In this document: one piece after another, positions 1 through 5,679 of the stretch
How the letters are laid out: each line of letters starts with the position of its first letter
Position numbering within the stretch: position 1 is the stretch's first letter
DNA from: JAHFUI01 sp041485905
Lineage (GTDB): Bacteria; Acidobacteriota; Vicinamibacteria; Vicinamibacterales; CAVVIG01
DNA: 7,242 nucleotides
NCBI GenBank assembly: GCA_041485905.1
Contig: JBGPKK010000223.1
Location: 1 to 7,242, forward strand
Direction: 5' to 3'
Notes under the pieces: generated by a model
What the model was told of the DNA's origin: nothing
Seen by the model: the letters and a program-made list of their open reading frames with translations, nothing else
Databases searched by the model: none
Translations under genes and position numbers: made by a program

Positions 1-531
1 CACGTCAACGTGCAGGAAGGCGAGCGCGTGCGCGCCGGCGAGCCGTTGATGGATGGTCCGTCCAACCCGCACGACATCCTGAACGTGCTGGGGGAGAAGG
101 CGCTGCAGGCCTACCTGGTGAATGAAATCCAGGAGGTCTACCGGCTGCAGGGCGTGAACATCAACGACAAGCACATCGAGACGATCGCGCGTCAGATGAT
201 GCGGTGGGTCAAGATCGAGGATGTCGGCGACACCGAGTTCCTCGTGGACGAGCAGATGGGACAAGTTCCGGTTCGCCATTGATCAAAGGCGAGAACGAGC
301 GCGTGATCGGCAACGGCGGGCGTCCGGCGCAGGGCCGGCCGCTGCTGCTCGGGATCACGGCAGGTGCGCATCCCGGCGGGCGAACCGTCGCCGCCGCCGC
401 CGCAGCCGAGCGACGACGAGCTGGAGCTGGAGCGGGACATGGAGTATTTCGTGGAGCCGGAAGAGGCCCTCGGTCCGCGGACCGGAGACTTGGGCGAATG
501 GAACGTCTCAAGTCGCAAGTCTGAAGTCTGA
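1..531 (+). pseudogene. rpoC: RNA polymerase beta' subunit, broken C-terminal fragment
   Basis: This is the 3' end of the gene for the large catalytic subunit of RNA polymerase; the 5' part lies outside the window. The first frame reads straight from base 1 and carries the highly conserved RpoC C-terminal blocks MDGPSNPHDIL, VNEIQEVYRLQGV and RQMMRWVKIE. Near 255-260 the frame is lost: the expected DKFRFAI continues in the second frame, and ENERV..GGRPAQGRPLLLGIT (about 291-359) in the third. After GIT the text jumps at 361, back in the first frame, to RIPAGEPSPPPPQPSDDELELE and stops at 529-531. Compared with usual RpoC proteins, roughly 50-60 residues between GIT and the proline-rich tail are missing. 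rpsL, rpsG and fusA, the usual followers of rpoC, are absent. It could be a decayed duplicate, a rearrangement end, or an assembly junction. The identity is certain; the cause of the damage is not. Confidence 0.9.
510..530 (+). repeat. three tandem heptamers at the rpoC stop
   Basis: AAGTCGC, AAGTCTG and AAGTCTG lie head to tail, and the last one overlaps the rpoC stop codon (529-531). They encode the terminal residues after the conserved acidic tail, so they look like a small slippage-prone extension of the reading frame. No function is implied. Confidence 0.75.
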
Positions 532-534
532 AAT

Positions 535-568
535 GGGCGGCGGTCGAGAGATCGTCGCCCTCTTTTCG
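535..568 (+). terminator. Rho-independent terminator after rpoC
   Basis: An 11-bp stem (GGGCGGCGGTC at 535-545 pairing with GATCGTCGCCC at 550-560, including two G-T wobbles) closes on a GAGA tetraloop of the stable GNRA class. It is followed at once by TCTTTTCG. This is a textbook intrinsic terminator placed four bases after the rpoC stop codon. Its survival suggests that the rpoC tail and its native terminator were carried or retained together. Confidence 0.85.
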
Positions 569-638
569 TTGCTACCACGGAAGCCATGCGGCACAGGGCG
601 ATCCACCTTTTGCTCGCAGGTCTGCGGGCCGACGAGCT

Positions 639-713
639 GCCCAACCCGGCGTTGCGGTCGGACGTGACCCTCGCTTACGCTCGGGCTCACGCCGCTGAAC
701 AAGATCGTTCGGC
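639..713 (+). other. attC-like recombination site 1
   Basis: A 75-base imperfect palindrome has the order expected of an integron attC site. R'' is GCCCAAC (639-645, a perfect RYYYAAC). A 5-base spacer leads to L'' GTTGCGG (651-657). A strong central stem follows (about 659-670 with 683-694, loop TCGCTTACGCTC). Then come L' GCTGAAC (694-700), a 6-base spacer and R' GTTCGGC (707-713, one departure from GTTRRRY). R''/R' pair at six of seven positions. The L'' arm has an extra base relative to L', as in known attC sites. It ends 37 bases before the VOC1 start, which is typical cassette spacing. That integron integrase would act on it is inference. Confidence 0.55.
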
Positions 714-737
714 TGCCAAACCACGCTGCACCGCTTT

Positions 738-742
738 GGAGG
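738..742 (+). promoter_or_regulatory. ribosome binding site of VOC1
   Basis: GGAGG lies 8 bases before the ATG at 751. It decides the start: the same frame stays open back to an ATG at 586, but that extension has no good Shine-Dalgarno sequence, runs through the attC-like site and shows no family similarity. Confidence 0.75.
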
Positions 743-750
743 TCGATCGT

Positions 751-1182
751 ATGACTGTTCGACTTGAACACGCGAACCTCTTCGTGCGGGACATCGATGC
801 CACGATTCGCTTCCTGCAGACGGCATTTCCCGAATTCAGAATACGATTCGATGGCATAGACCCGCGTGGCTTTCGCTGGGTGCACGTGGGAACAGATGAC
901 ACGTACATTGCGTTGACTCAATCAACGGTTGAGCCCGAGCAACCCTGGACGCCATATGCAGGTGTTCCGGGCGTAAACCACCTCGCGTACGAGGTTGACG
1001 ACGTCGAGGCGTTAGGTGAGCGGCTCAAATCGGCGGGCTATCGCAACTCGACGGTCCCGAACAATCACCCCTTTCGGACGCGCGCCTACTTCTACGACCG
1101 CGATGGTAACGATTGGGAGTTTGTCCAGTATCTGTCAGACGATCCGGCGAAGCGACACGATTACACGTTGCCCGACAAATGA
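751..1182 (+). CDS. VOC family (glyoxalase-like) protein 1
   Basis: This 143-residue protein of the vicinal oxygen chelate superfamily (glyoxalase I, dioxygenase and antibiotic-resistance folds) is full length for a single-subunit two-module VOC protein. Module one begins at LEHANLFVRD, with a candidate metal ligand H7. Module two begins at GVNHLAYEVDDVEAL (H77) and closes with YDRDGNDWEFVQY, where E123 occupies the usual last metal-ligand position. The set H/H/E suggests a divalent metal site, but the substrate cannot be read from sequence. The start follows a strong GGAGG. Immediately upstream is attC-like site 1. Immediately downstream, six bases after the stop, begins the DUF2306-like remnant, so the 3' boundary looks like a recombination junction. 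It is probably cytoplasmic, as no signal peptide is present. Confidence 0.88.
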   Translation: MTVRLEHANLFVRDIDATIRFLQTAFPEFRIRFDGIDPRGFRWVHVGTDDTYIALTQSTVEPEQPWTPYAGVPGVNHLAYEVDDVEALGERLKSAGYRNSTVPNNHPFRTRAYFYDRDGNDWEFVQYLSDDPAKRHDYTLPDK

Positions 1183-1188
1183 CATGGA

Positions 1189-1303
1189 GTCAGGGTTGTC
1201 GGAGCCGTTCTGGACCTGGCGCTGACGCCAGTAGGAGTCCGGCCCGCTGAAATCTTCGTCCTCTAAATCTGGGCAGGCTCGGGGCGATCGCCTTCGGTAG
1301 CGC
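1189..1303 (+). pseudogene. decayed 3' piece of a DUF2306-like membrane protein (copy A)
   Basis: These 115 bases align with 3877-3989 at about 90% identity. There are roughly ten substitutions, and a 2-base insertion near 1280. Read in the frame of the other copy it gives RVVGAVLDLALTPVGVRPAE, then IFVL, a TAA stop, IWAG and loss of frame. Most substitutions before the break are silent or conservative (for example V to L, I to L), which suggests divergence while coding and then decay. The upstream part of the gene is absent: the block begins six bases after the VOC1 stop. A perfect hairpin, CTGGCG-CTGA-CGCCAG, is kept in both copies. Confidence 0.75.
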
Positions 1304-1371
1304 GGCACTGTGGATCAGAAGCACACGATCACGAGTTGGCTGGCGAGCCGTATCAAGCGCCGCGCAACATT

Positions 1372-1812
1372 ATGATTTCGAACCAATCCGCACCCGCTGC
1401 GACGATTGTCCCTGTCTTGATCTATGAAGACGTCGGTCAAGCCATCGAGTGGCTGTGCCGAGCGTTCGACTTCTCGGAGCGCCTCCGCGTTGAACGCGAC
1501 GGAGTGTTCGGTCACGCGCAACTTGCTGTTGCGGAGGGCGCCATCATGCTCGGTCGACACGGCGGGCCGTTTCGCGCTCCGCAGCCGAATGAGGTCAGCC
1601 AGTACGTGCACGTCACCGTTGCGGATGTCGATCGGCACTTCGAGCATGCGACGCGGTGTGGCGCGCACGTTGTGCAACCACCAACCAACATGCCATTTGG
1701 TGAGCGGCAGTACACCGCTCAGGACCACGCTGGGCATTGGTGGACTTTCTCACAACATGTGGCCGACATCGCTCCGGAAGAATGGGGAGCGATTTCAGCT
1801 CAGCCGAAGTAA
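1372..1812 (+). CDS. VOC family protein 2 (PhnB/glyoxalase-like)
   Basis: A 146-residue VOC-fold protein of the subgroup that starts with a PVLIYEDVGQAIEWL-type strand and helix (residues 14-28, then AFDF). The second module runs from YVHVTVADVDRHFEHA (79-93) to ERQYTAQDHAGHWWTF (111-126), the usual Y-x-x-D-x-x-G-H-x-W-x-F ending. It is similar in pattern to VOC protein 4 in this window. Function beyond the fold is unknown; relatives include glyoxalase-like and PhnB-like proteins. ATG 1372 is chosen because it sits just before the conserved core. An in-frame TTG at 1336 is possible, and neither has a clear Shine-Dalgarno sequence, so the start is uncertain. A remnant gene lies upstream and attC-like site 2 begins 54 bases after the stop. 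Confidence 0.85.
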   Translation: MISNQSAPAATIVPVLIYEDVGQAIEWLCRAFDFSERLRVERDGVFGHAQLAVAEGAIMLGRHGGPFRAPQPNEVSQYVHVTVADVDRHFEHATRCGAHVVQPPTNMPFGERQYTAQDHAGHWWTFSQHVADIAPEEWGAISAQPK

Positions 1813-1865
1813 GACGGAAAACCTGGCCGCGCGGAGCAGGCCGGCGTGCCCGATTTGAGGGTGCC

Positions 1866-1929
1866 GCCCAACCATTTGCAGCCGGCGGCGGCTGGCGCGA
1901 CAATGAGCCGCCGCGCTGAAATGTTGCCG
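1866..1929 (+). other. attC-like recombination site 2
   Basis: A 64-base imperfect palindrome has R'' GCCCAAC (1866-1872, perfect consensus), a spacer, and ATTTGCAGC in the 5' arm pairing with GCTGAAAT in the 3' arm, leaving one extra base in the 5' arm. A central stem of about eight consecutive pairs (1886-1893 with 1906-1913) has a 12-base loop. It ends with GTTGCCG, which keeps the core GTT but departs from GTTRRRY. It shares ATTTGCAGCCGGCG and a nearby ATGTTG with site 3 at 6316-6384. It separates VOC2 from the amidohydrolase start 16 bases downstream. A plain hairpin is the alternative. Confidence 0.5.
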
Positions 1930-1945
1930 TCTGAGAGGGGCGTGC

Positions 1946-2425
1946 ATGATTCGCTCGATGCGATTCCGGGATCTCTTCTGCGCCATCGGCGTGCTCCTGG
2001 CGCCGGCGCTCTCTGGTGCGCCGGCGATCACGGCGTACTCCGGGCCTCTCTTCGATGCGCACTGTCACGTGGTTCAGCCCACAGAAGGCCGCGGGCGCGG
2101 TCAGCCCGCCATACTGCCGCCGGCCCTGTTCAACCGGTTGCGTGCGACGGGAGTGACAGGCGTGTTTTTTTTCGCACCTGCGAACGTCGCCGCGCGCGTG
2201 AAACGGGTTGGCGGCGATTTCGTGGCGCCGTTTGCGTCGGTCGCGGTCGATCCGCTCAAGCAGGAGCTGCACCTGAGCGCGACGACCGCCGCGGCCGTGG
2301 AGGAGCAGCTCAAGGCCGGCATGAAAGGAACCTACTACGCTTGCGTTCGTCGGCGTGAAGACATGACTGTTGCCGACATTCGGAGGATTCCGGCATGCTC
2401 GCGAAAGGGCTCACGCCAATCCTGA
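1946..2425 (+). pseudogene. truncated exported amidohydrolase (TIM-barrel metal hydrolase), N-terminal part
   Basis: The frame starts at ATG 1946 behind AGAGGGG and encodes a signal peptide (about residues 1-28: basic MIRSMRFRD, hydrophobic LFCAIGVLLAPAL, Ala-rich cleavage region). YSGPLFDAHCHVVQP follows, whose HxH is the first metal-binding motif of the amidohydrolase-2 family. The text stays family-like through FNRLRATGVTGVFFF and FAPFASVAVDP to about residue 128 (LKAGMKG). It then changes abruptly to RREDMTVADIRR and stops at 2425, overlapping VOC3. Family members normally run to about 280 residues or more with later His and Asp metal ligands, all missing here. The break near 2330 looks like a recombination junction. 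It is unlikely to make an active enzyme; the first base of the window's third VOC leader lies in its tail. Confidence 0.7.
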
Positions 2426-2814
2426 ACGTCTCGGACATCCAGGGGAGCTTCGCCTGGTTTGAGAAGCTCGGGTGGAAGAAGCACTGGGATTGGGGCAGTC
2501 CGACCACCTTTGGCGCCGTTCGCTCCGGCGAGTACGAGATCTTTCTGTGTCAGGGCGGCCAAGGCGGTCGTGGCAGGAGCGCTCTCACGACGACAAAGGG
2601 GTTCGCCGAGGCCGCGGACAAGGGCGTGTGGATCTCGATCTGGGTGGACGACGTTGACGCCATCCACCAGCACTGCCTCGAGCAGGGTCTCGAGGTCACC
2701 TGGCCGCCGACCGACGAGCCGTGGAGTGTCCGCGAGATGCACCTGCGCCACCCGGATGGCCACGTCTTCAGAATCAGTCAGGGGATTGAAGAAGTCGATC
2801 AGGAGGAATCATGA
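2395..2814 (+). CDS. VOC family protein 3 (bleomycin-resistance-like)
   Basis: A 139-residue VOC protein resembling the bleomycin-resistance/glyoxalase-like subgroup. The first module is LTPILNVSDIQGSFAWFEKL with GAVRSGEYEIFLCQGG; the second is VWISIWVDDVDAIHQHCLEQG followed by REMHLRHPDGHVFRIS. In the resistance proteins this fold binds and sequesters a drug without catalysis, but no drug or substrate can be assigned here. The start is supported by GGAGG at 2382-2386, 8 bases upstream. Its stop codon overlaps the start of the dehalogenase gene (ATGA at 2811-2814), so the two are translationally coupled. It overlaps the out-of-frame tail of the truncated amidohydrolase, showing that the upstream gene was broken by the arrival of this segment or by a deletion. 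Confidence 0.86.
   Translation: MLAKGLTPILNVSDIQGSFAWFEKLGWKKHWDWGSPTTFGAVRSGEYEIFLCQGGQGGRGRSALTTTKGFAEAADKGVWISIWVDDVDAIHQHCLEQGLEVTWPPTDEPWSVREMHLRHPDGHVFRISQGIEEVDQEES
2801..2806 (+). promoter_or_regulatory. ribosome binding site of the dehalogenase gene
   Basis: AGGAGG, inside the last codons of VOC3, lies 4 bases before ATG 2811. Together with the ATGA overlap it supports coupled translation of the two genes. Confidence 0.75.
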
Positions 2815-3653
2815 CCCGCCGGTTCGCAGTCTCACGCCGAGCGTTTCTGCAGGCAGGCGCCATGGCGACGATCGGCGCCGAGTTGGGCGCCGGCCGCGCG
2901 ATCGCGTCCGGCATCGCACAGAGCGGCGGGTGGTCGAATCCTCGGCTGGCATCTGTTAAGGCGCTCGTCTTCGACACCTTCGGCACCGTCGTCGACTGGC
3001 GCACATCAGTGACGCAGGAAGTAGTGGCCCTGGCGAAGCGGAAGGGTCTGACGGTGGACGGGGCGAAGTTCGCCGACGCCTGGCGCGCTGGGTACGGCCC
3101 GAGCATGAACCGGGTCCGAAGTGGTGAGCTGCCCTGGACCAAGCTCGATCGCCTGCATCGGATGATCCTCGACCGGATCCTGATCGACTTCGGCATCGCC
3201 GGGCTTTCGGAGGCCGAAACCGACGCGCTCAATCGCGCCTGGCATCGGTTGCGACCATGGCCCGACGCGGTCGGTGGACTCACACGGTTGAAGAAGAGCT
3301 TCATCATCGCGCCCCTCTCGAACGGCAACATCTCGTTGATGACGGACCTGGCGAAACATTCGGGGTTACCGTGGGACTGCATTCTGGGAGCCGAGCTCGC
3401 TCGTCACTACAAGCCCGACCGCGAGGTCTACCAGTCCGCCGCGGACATTCTCGACGTCAAGCCCGCCGAGGTCATGATGGTGGCGGCTCATTTGGGCGAT
3501 CTGCGCGCAGCGAAGGGCGTGGGGCTGCGCACGGCGTTCGTCGCCAGGCCGCTTGAGTATGGACCGAATGGAAAGCCTGACCTGAAGGGCGATTCGTCGG
3601 TCGACATCTCTGCGAAAGACTTCAACGATTTGGCCGGTCAGCTCGGCGCCTAG
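2811..3653 (+). CDS. Tat-signal haloacid dehalogenase, type II
   Basis: A 280-residue HAD-superfamily protein of the (S)-2-haloacid dehalogenase class, which hydrolyses the carbon-halogen bond of short 2-haloacids to the hydroxyacid. All four HAD motifs are visible: VFDTFGTVVDW (nucleophile D55), PLSNGN (S170), HYKPDREVY (K201), and MVAAHLGDLRAAKGVGLRTAF (D230). The last has the dehalogenase-type arrangement. A cap-domain region lies at about residues 65-150. The N-terminus has a perfect twin-arginine motif, SRRAFLQ (8-14), and a weakly hydrophobic Ala/Gly stretch to about residue 33, so export through Tat is predicted. That is unusual for a dehalogenase family best known as cytoplasmic. The gene overlaps VOC3 by ATGA. 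The exact substrate is inferred only from family, and related phosphatases cannot be wholly excluded. Confidence 0.88.
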   Translation: MTRRFAVSRRAFLQAGAMATIGAELGAGRAIASGIAQSGGWSNPRLASVKALVFDTFGTVVDWRTSVTQEVVALAKRKGLTVDGAKFADAWRAGYGPSMNRVRSGELPWTKLDRLHRMILDRILIDFGIAGLSEAETDALNRAWHRLRPWPDAVGGLTRLKKSFIIAPLSNGNISLMTDLAKHSGLPWDCILGAELARHYKPDREVYQSAADILDVKPAEVMMVAAHLGDLRAAKGVGLRTAFVARPLEYGPNGKPDLKGDSSVDISAKDFNDLAGQLGA

Positions 3654-3876
3654 AGCCCGTAGTGGGCGACGCGGCCGGATGCGCAATGCAGAATGATGAG
3701 ACGTGAGTTCCCGCAACGTGTGGTGGGTCGCCGTGGTTCAATCCAGTTTTCATCGCGCGTGCGAAACAGGTACGTCGAGTTTCATCGGTGGTCCGGTGGC
3801 CATCCGCCGGCACCAGGTGGCTTGCCATCGGGAATGGATGATTCGGGCATTCGCGCTCGCTATCGGTATATCAGTC

Positions 3877-3989
3877 GTCAGGGTTGTCGGAGCCGCCGTG
3901 GACCTGGCGCTGACGCCAGTTGGAGTCCGCCCCGCCGAAATCTTCGTCATCTCGATCTGGGCAGGCTGGGTGATCGCCTTCGGTAGCGC
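3877..3989 (+). repeat. dispersed 113-bp repeat, partner of 1189-1303
   Basis: This block matches the segment downstream of VOC1 with about ten mismatches and one 2-base gap, in direct orientation about 2.7 kb apart. Beyond its ends, at the VOC1 stop on one side and after GGTAGCGC on the other, the two sequences diverge at once. Confidence 0.85.
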
Positions 3990-4018
3990 ATACCTCAATT
4001 CCTTTCCACAAGCCAACC

Positions 4019-4023
4019 GGGAG
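4019..4023 (+). promoter_or_regulatory. ribosome binding site deciding the NHL gene start
   Basis: GGGAG sits 5 bases before ATG 4029 but only 2 bases before the in-frame GTG 4026. This favours the ATG and a signal peptide starting MKICLFAL. Confidence 0.6.
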
Positions 4024-4028
4024 CCGTG

Positions 4029-5153
4029 ATGAAGATCTGTCTGTTCGCCTTGTCGGTACTGCTGGCGAGTCCTTCGTTCGCTCAGCAAAGCGTGCCTGAA
4101 ATTCCGTTCGACTCCGTTCCGAATTTCCTCAAGCTTCCGCCCGGGATGAATTTCGGCGAGGTCCCGGGCGTGGCCGTGAATTCAAAGGGCCACGTCTTCG
4201 TATTCACGCGGTCCAACAGCGCCAACGGGCCGGCCTTTGCTCCCACCGCGGCGCAGCTGCTCGAGTTCGGCCCCAAAGGCGAGTTCCTGCGGGAAATCGG
4301 CAAGGGCCTCTACGGATGGTCCTTCGCGCACAGCGTGCGCATCGACAAGGACGACAACATCTGGGCCATCGACAAAGGCTCCGACATGGTGATCAAGCTC
4401 AATCCGGCCGGCCAGGTGGTCTGGGTGTTCGGCCGTCGAAAAGAGTCGGCTGACTCGGAAACGAAGCCATGGGAAAACGTCAATCCTCCGCTGCCTGCCG
4501 TGGACGGACTGTTTCGCCAGCCGACCGACGTGGCCTGGGATTCGGAGGGCAACATCTACATCAGCGACGGCTACGTCAACTCACGCGTCGCCAAGTACGA
4601 CAGGCACGGCAACTGGGTGAAGTCATGGGGCGAGAGTGGGACCGGGCCCGGGCAGTTCCGCTTGCCCCACGCCATTGCGGTGGACCGCAACAACAACGTC
4701 TACGTGGGCGATCGCTCGAACAGGCGTGTCCAGGTGTTCGATACCGACGGCAAGTTCCTGCGGATGTTCACGATTGATGTCCCGTCCGATCCCGCAACTC
4801 GTGCGGTGAATGGGAACACGCCAACTGGCGCGCGCCTCGCCGCCCTCATCGGGGCGCCCAACTCGATGTGCATCACGCCCGGCTCCAATCAGGTGATGTT
4901 CGTCGGCGAAACGACCTACCCCGGCCGAATCTTCAAAGTGTCGCTCGATGGAAAGGTGCTCGGCGTCATCGGCCGCTCCGGCCGCGAGCTCAAGCAGTTC
5001 TCGGGCGCCCACGCGCTGGCCTGTCCCTCGGAGAACGAGATCTACGCCGCCGAAACCTCGAATTGGCGCGTGCAGAAGTTGATCCTTCATCCGCAACTGC
5101 AAACGGGCAGCGCCGGGAGCCCTGGCACGCGCGGCCAAAGGCCTAAACAATGA
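4029..5153 (+). CDS. exported NHL-repeat beta-propeller protein
   Basis: A 374-residue protein with a clear Sec signal peptide (MKICLFALSVLLASPSFA, cleavage likely after residue 18, before QQ), acting outside the cytoplasmic membrane. The mature part is a run of NHL-type blades: VPGVAVNSKGHVFVF (46-59), AHSVRIDKDDNIWAID (100-115), PTDVAWDSEGNIYISD (165-180), PHAIAVDRNNNVYVGD (213-228), then two more degenerate blades (about 275-300 and 325-350). Each blade carries the V-D-x-x-G-N-I/V-Y-V-x-D pattern and a following R-V-x-x-F/Y-D strand. Six blades match the propeller of peptidyl-hydroxyglycine alpha-amidating lyase-like proteins, which are common in environmental bacteria. A lyase activity cannot be established from sequence, and NHL propellers also serve in protein binding. 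The start overlaps the stop of the DUF2306-like remnant. Confidence 0.9.
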   Translation: MKICLFALSVLLASPSFAQQSVPEIPFDSVPNFLKLPPGMNFGEVPGVAVNSKGHVFVFTRSNSANGPAFAPTAAQLLEFGPKGEFLREIGKGLYGWSFAHSVRIDKDDNIWAIDKGSDMVIKLNPAGQVVWVFGRRKESADSETKPWENVNPPLPAVDGLFRQPTDVAWDSEGNIYISDGYVNSRVAKYDRHGNWVKSWGESGTGPGQFRLPHAIAVDRNNNVYVGDRSNRRVQVFDTDGKFLRMFTIDVPSDPATRAVNGNTPTGARLAALIGAPNSMCITPGSNQVMFVGETTYPGRIFKVSLDGKVLGVIGRSGRELKQFSGAHALACPSENEIYAAETSNWRVQKLILHPQLQTGSAGSPGTRGQRPKQ

Positions 5154-5209
5154 GCTGCGCCATCGTCCTGCGTTATGGAGACGGATAGCAGTAACCTGGA
5201 GATCCCCTC

Positions 5210-5590
5210 ATGCCAAAGTTCGAGCGCATTATTCCCCTTCTCGTTTACGAGGACATCCCCGCGGCTCACGACTTCCTGGTTGAGGCGTTTGGCTTCGAGA
5301 CAGGAGGCGTCATGCGGAACGCCGAAGGCCAACCGGTCCACGGCGCGGTCCGCGCCGGCGAGACAACTATCTGGCTGCACCGCGTGACGCCAGAACACGG
5401 ACTGATCGCCGCAGACATGCGGAGTTCAGGCCTCGTCGTGCACGTCGACGACGTCGACGCCCACTTCAAGCGCGCGCTCGCGGCTGGCGCGCGAATCGAC
5501 TCCGAGCCAGCGGACCAGCCGTACGGCCAGCGCGAGTACGGTGCGCGTGATCCGGAAGGCCACAGATGGTGGTTTGCGACGCCGGGATGA
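5210..5590 (+). CDS. VOC family protein 4
   Basis: A 126-residue VOC-fold protein. Module one is IIPLLVYEDIPAAHDFLVEAFGFE (7-30) with VHGAVRAGETTIWLH (43-57). Module two is GLVVHVDDVDAHFKRALAAGA (74-94), ending QREYGARDPEGHRWWFATPG. It belongs to the same general subgroup as VOC2 (shared YED, AF-F, DVD-HF, Y-x-x-D-P/H-x-G-H-x-W-x-F spacing) but is too different to be a recent copy. The start is supported by GGAG at 5198-5201, 8 bases upstream. A small stem (CTGC..TAT with ATAGCAG) lies between the NHL stop and this gene, 57 bases in all, so the two may be co-transcribed. The product converges with the minus-strand SnoaL-like gene. The substrate is unknown. Confidence 0.87.
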   Translation: MPKFERIIPLLVYEDIPAAHDFLVEAFGFETGGVMRNAEGQPVHGAVRAGETTIWLHRVTPEHGLIAADMRSSGLVVHVDDVDAHFKRALAAGARIDSEPADQPYGQREYGARDPEGHRWWFATPG

Positions 5591-5679
5591 CAGGCTGACG
5601 CTGCCCATTACGGCTCTTGTTCTCGGTCTGGTGTCAACGGAACGCCGGGGCCCGCGTCTCAGAATAACAGTGTGGAGTC

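Larger units (their letters stand above)
3703..4029 (+). pseudogene. DUF2306-like membrane protein remnant (copy B)
   Basis: The open frame (GTG 3703, 108 codons) contains a C-terminal segment typical of DUF2306-type membrane proteins: AIRRHQVACHREWMIRAFAL, a hydrophobic stretch to VVGAAV, and FVISIWAGWVIAFGSAYL. Upstream, two other frames show further family-like pieces: NPVFIARAKQVR from 3740 and EFHRWSGG around 3777-3800. The usual several transmembrane helices between HRWSG and the AIRR segment are missing. So this is probably a gene shortened by internal deletion and frameshift, with only its last helices left. A small functional protein from GTG 3703 cannot be excluded. Its stop (4027-4029) overlaps the ATG of the NHL gene, a junction that looks operon-like and intact. 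Copy A at 1189-1303 duplicates part of it. Confidence 0.6.

Noticed and set aside
192..667. Several open frames of 100-150 codons over the rpoC end on both strands
   Set aside because: They are Arg/Ala/Pro-rich shadows of the GC-rich rpoC tail. Only the pieces that spell recognisable RpoC blocks were kept, as one broken gene.
586..750. 55-residue N-terminal extension of VOC1
   Set aside because: It has no ribosome binding site, overlaps the folded attC-like site and shows no family pattern. GGAGG at 738-742 marks ATG 751 as the start.
1010..1016. GTTAGGT as an attC R' box
   Set aside because: It fits GTTRRRY but lies inside VOC1 coding sequence with no paired arm 60-80 bases upstream.
1613..2272. 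219-codon minus-strand open frame
   Set aside because: It is antisense to VOC2, the attC-like site and the amidohydrolase, with Arg-rich low-complexity translation and no domain pattern.
2774..3382. 202-codon minus-strand open frame
   Set aside because: It lies antisense to the dehalogenase gene, whose four motifs prove the plus strand is coding.
3656..3668. GCCC-GTAGT-GGGC hairpin after the dehalogenase as a terminator
   Set aside because: The stem is only four pairs and no T-tract follows.
4623..5150. 175-codon minus-strand open frame
   Set aside because: It is antisense to the NHL blades and shows no recognisable domain.
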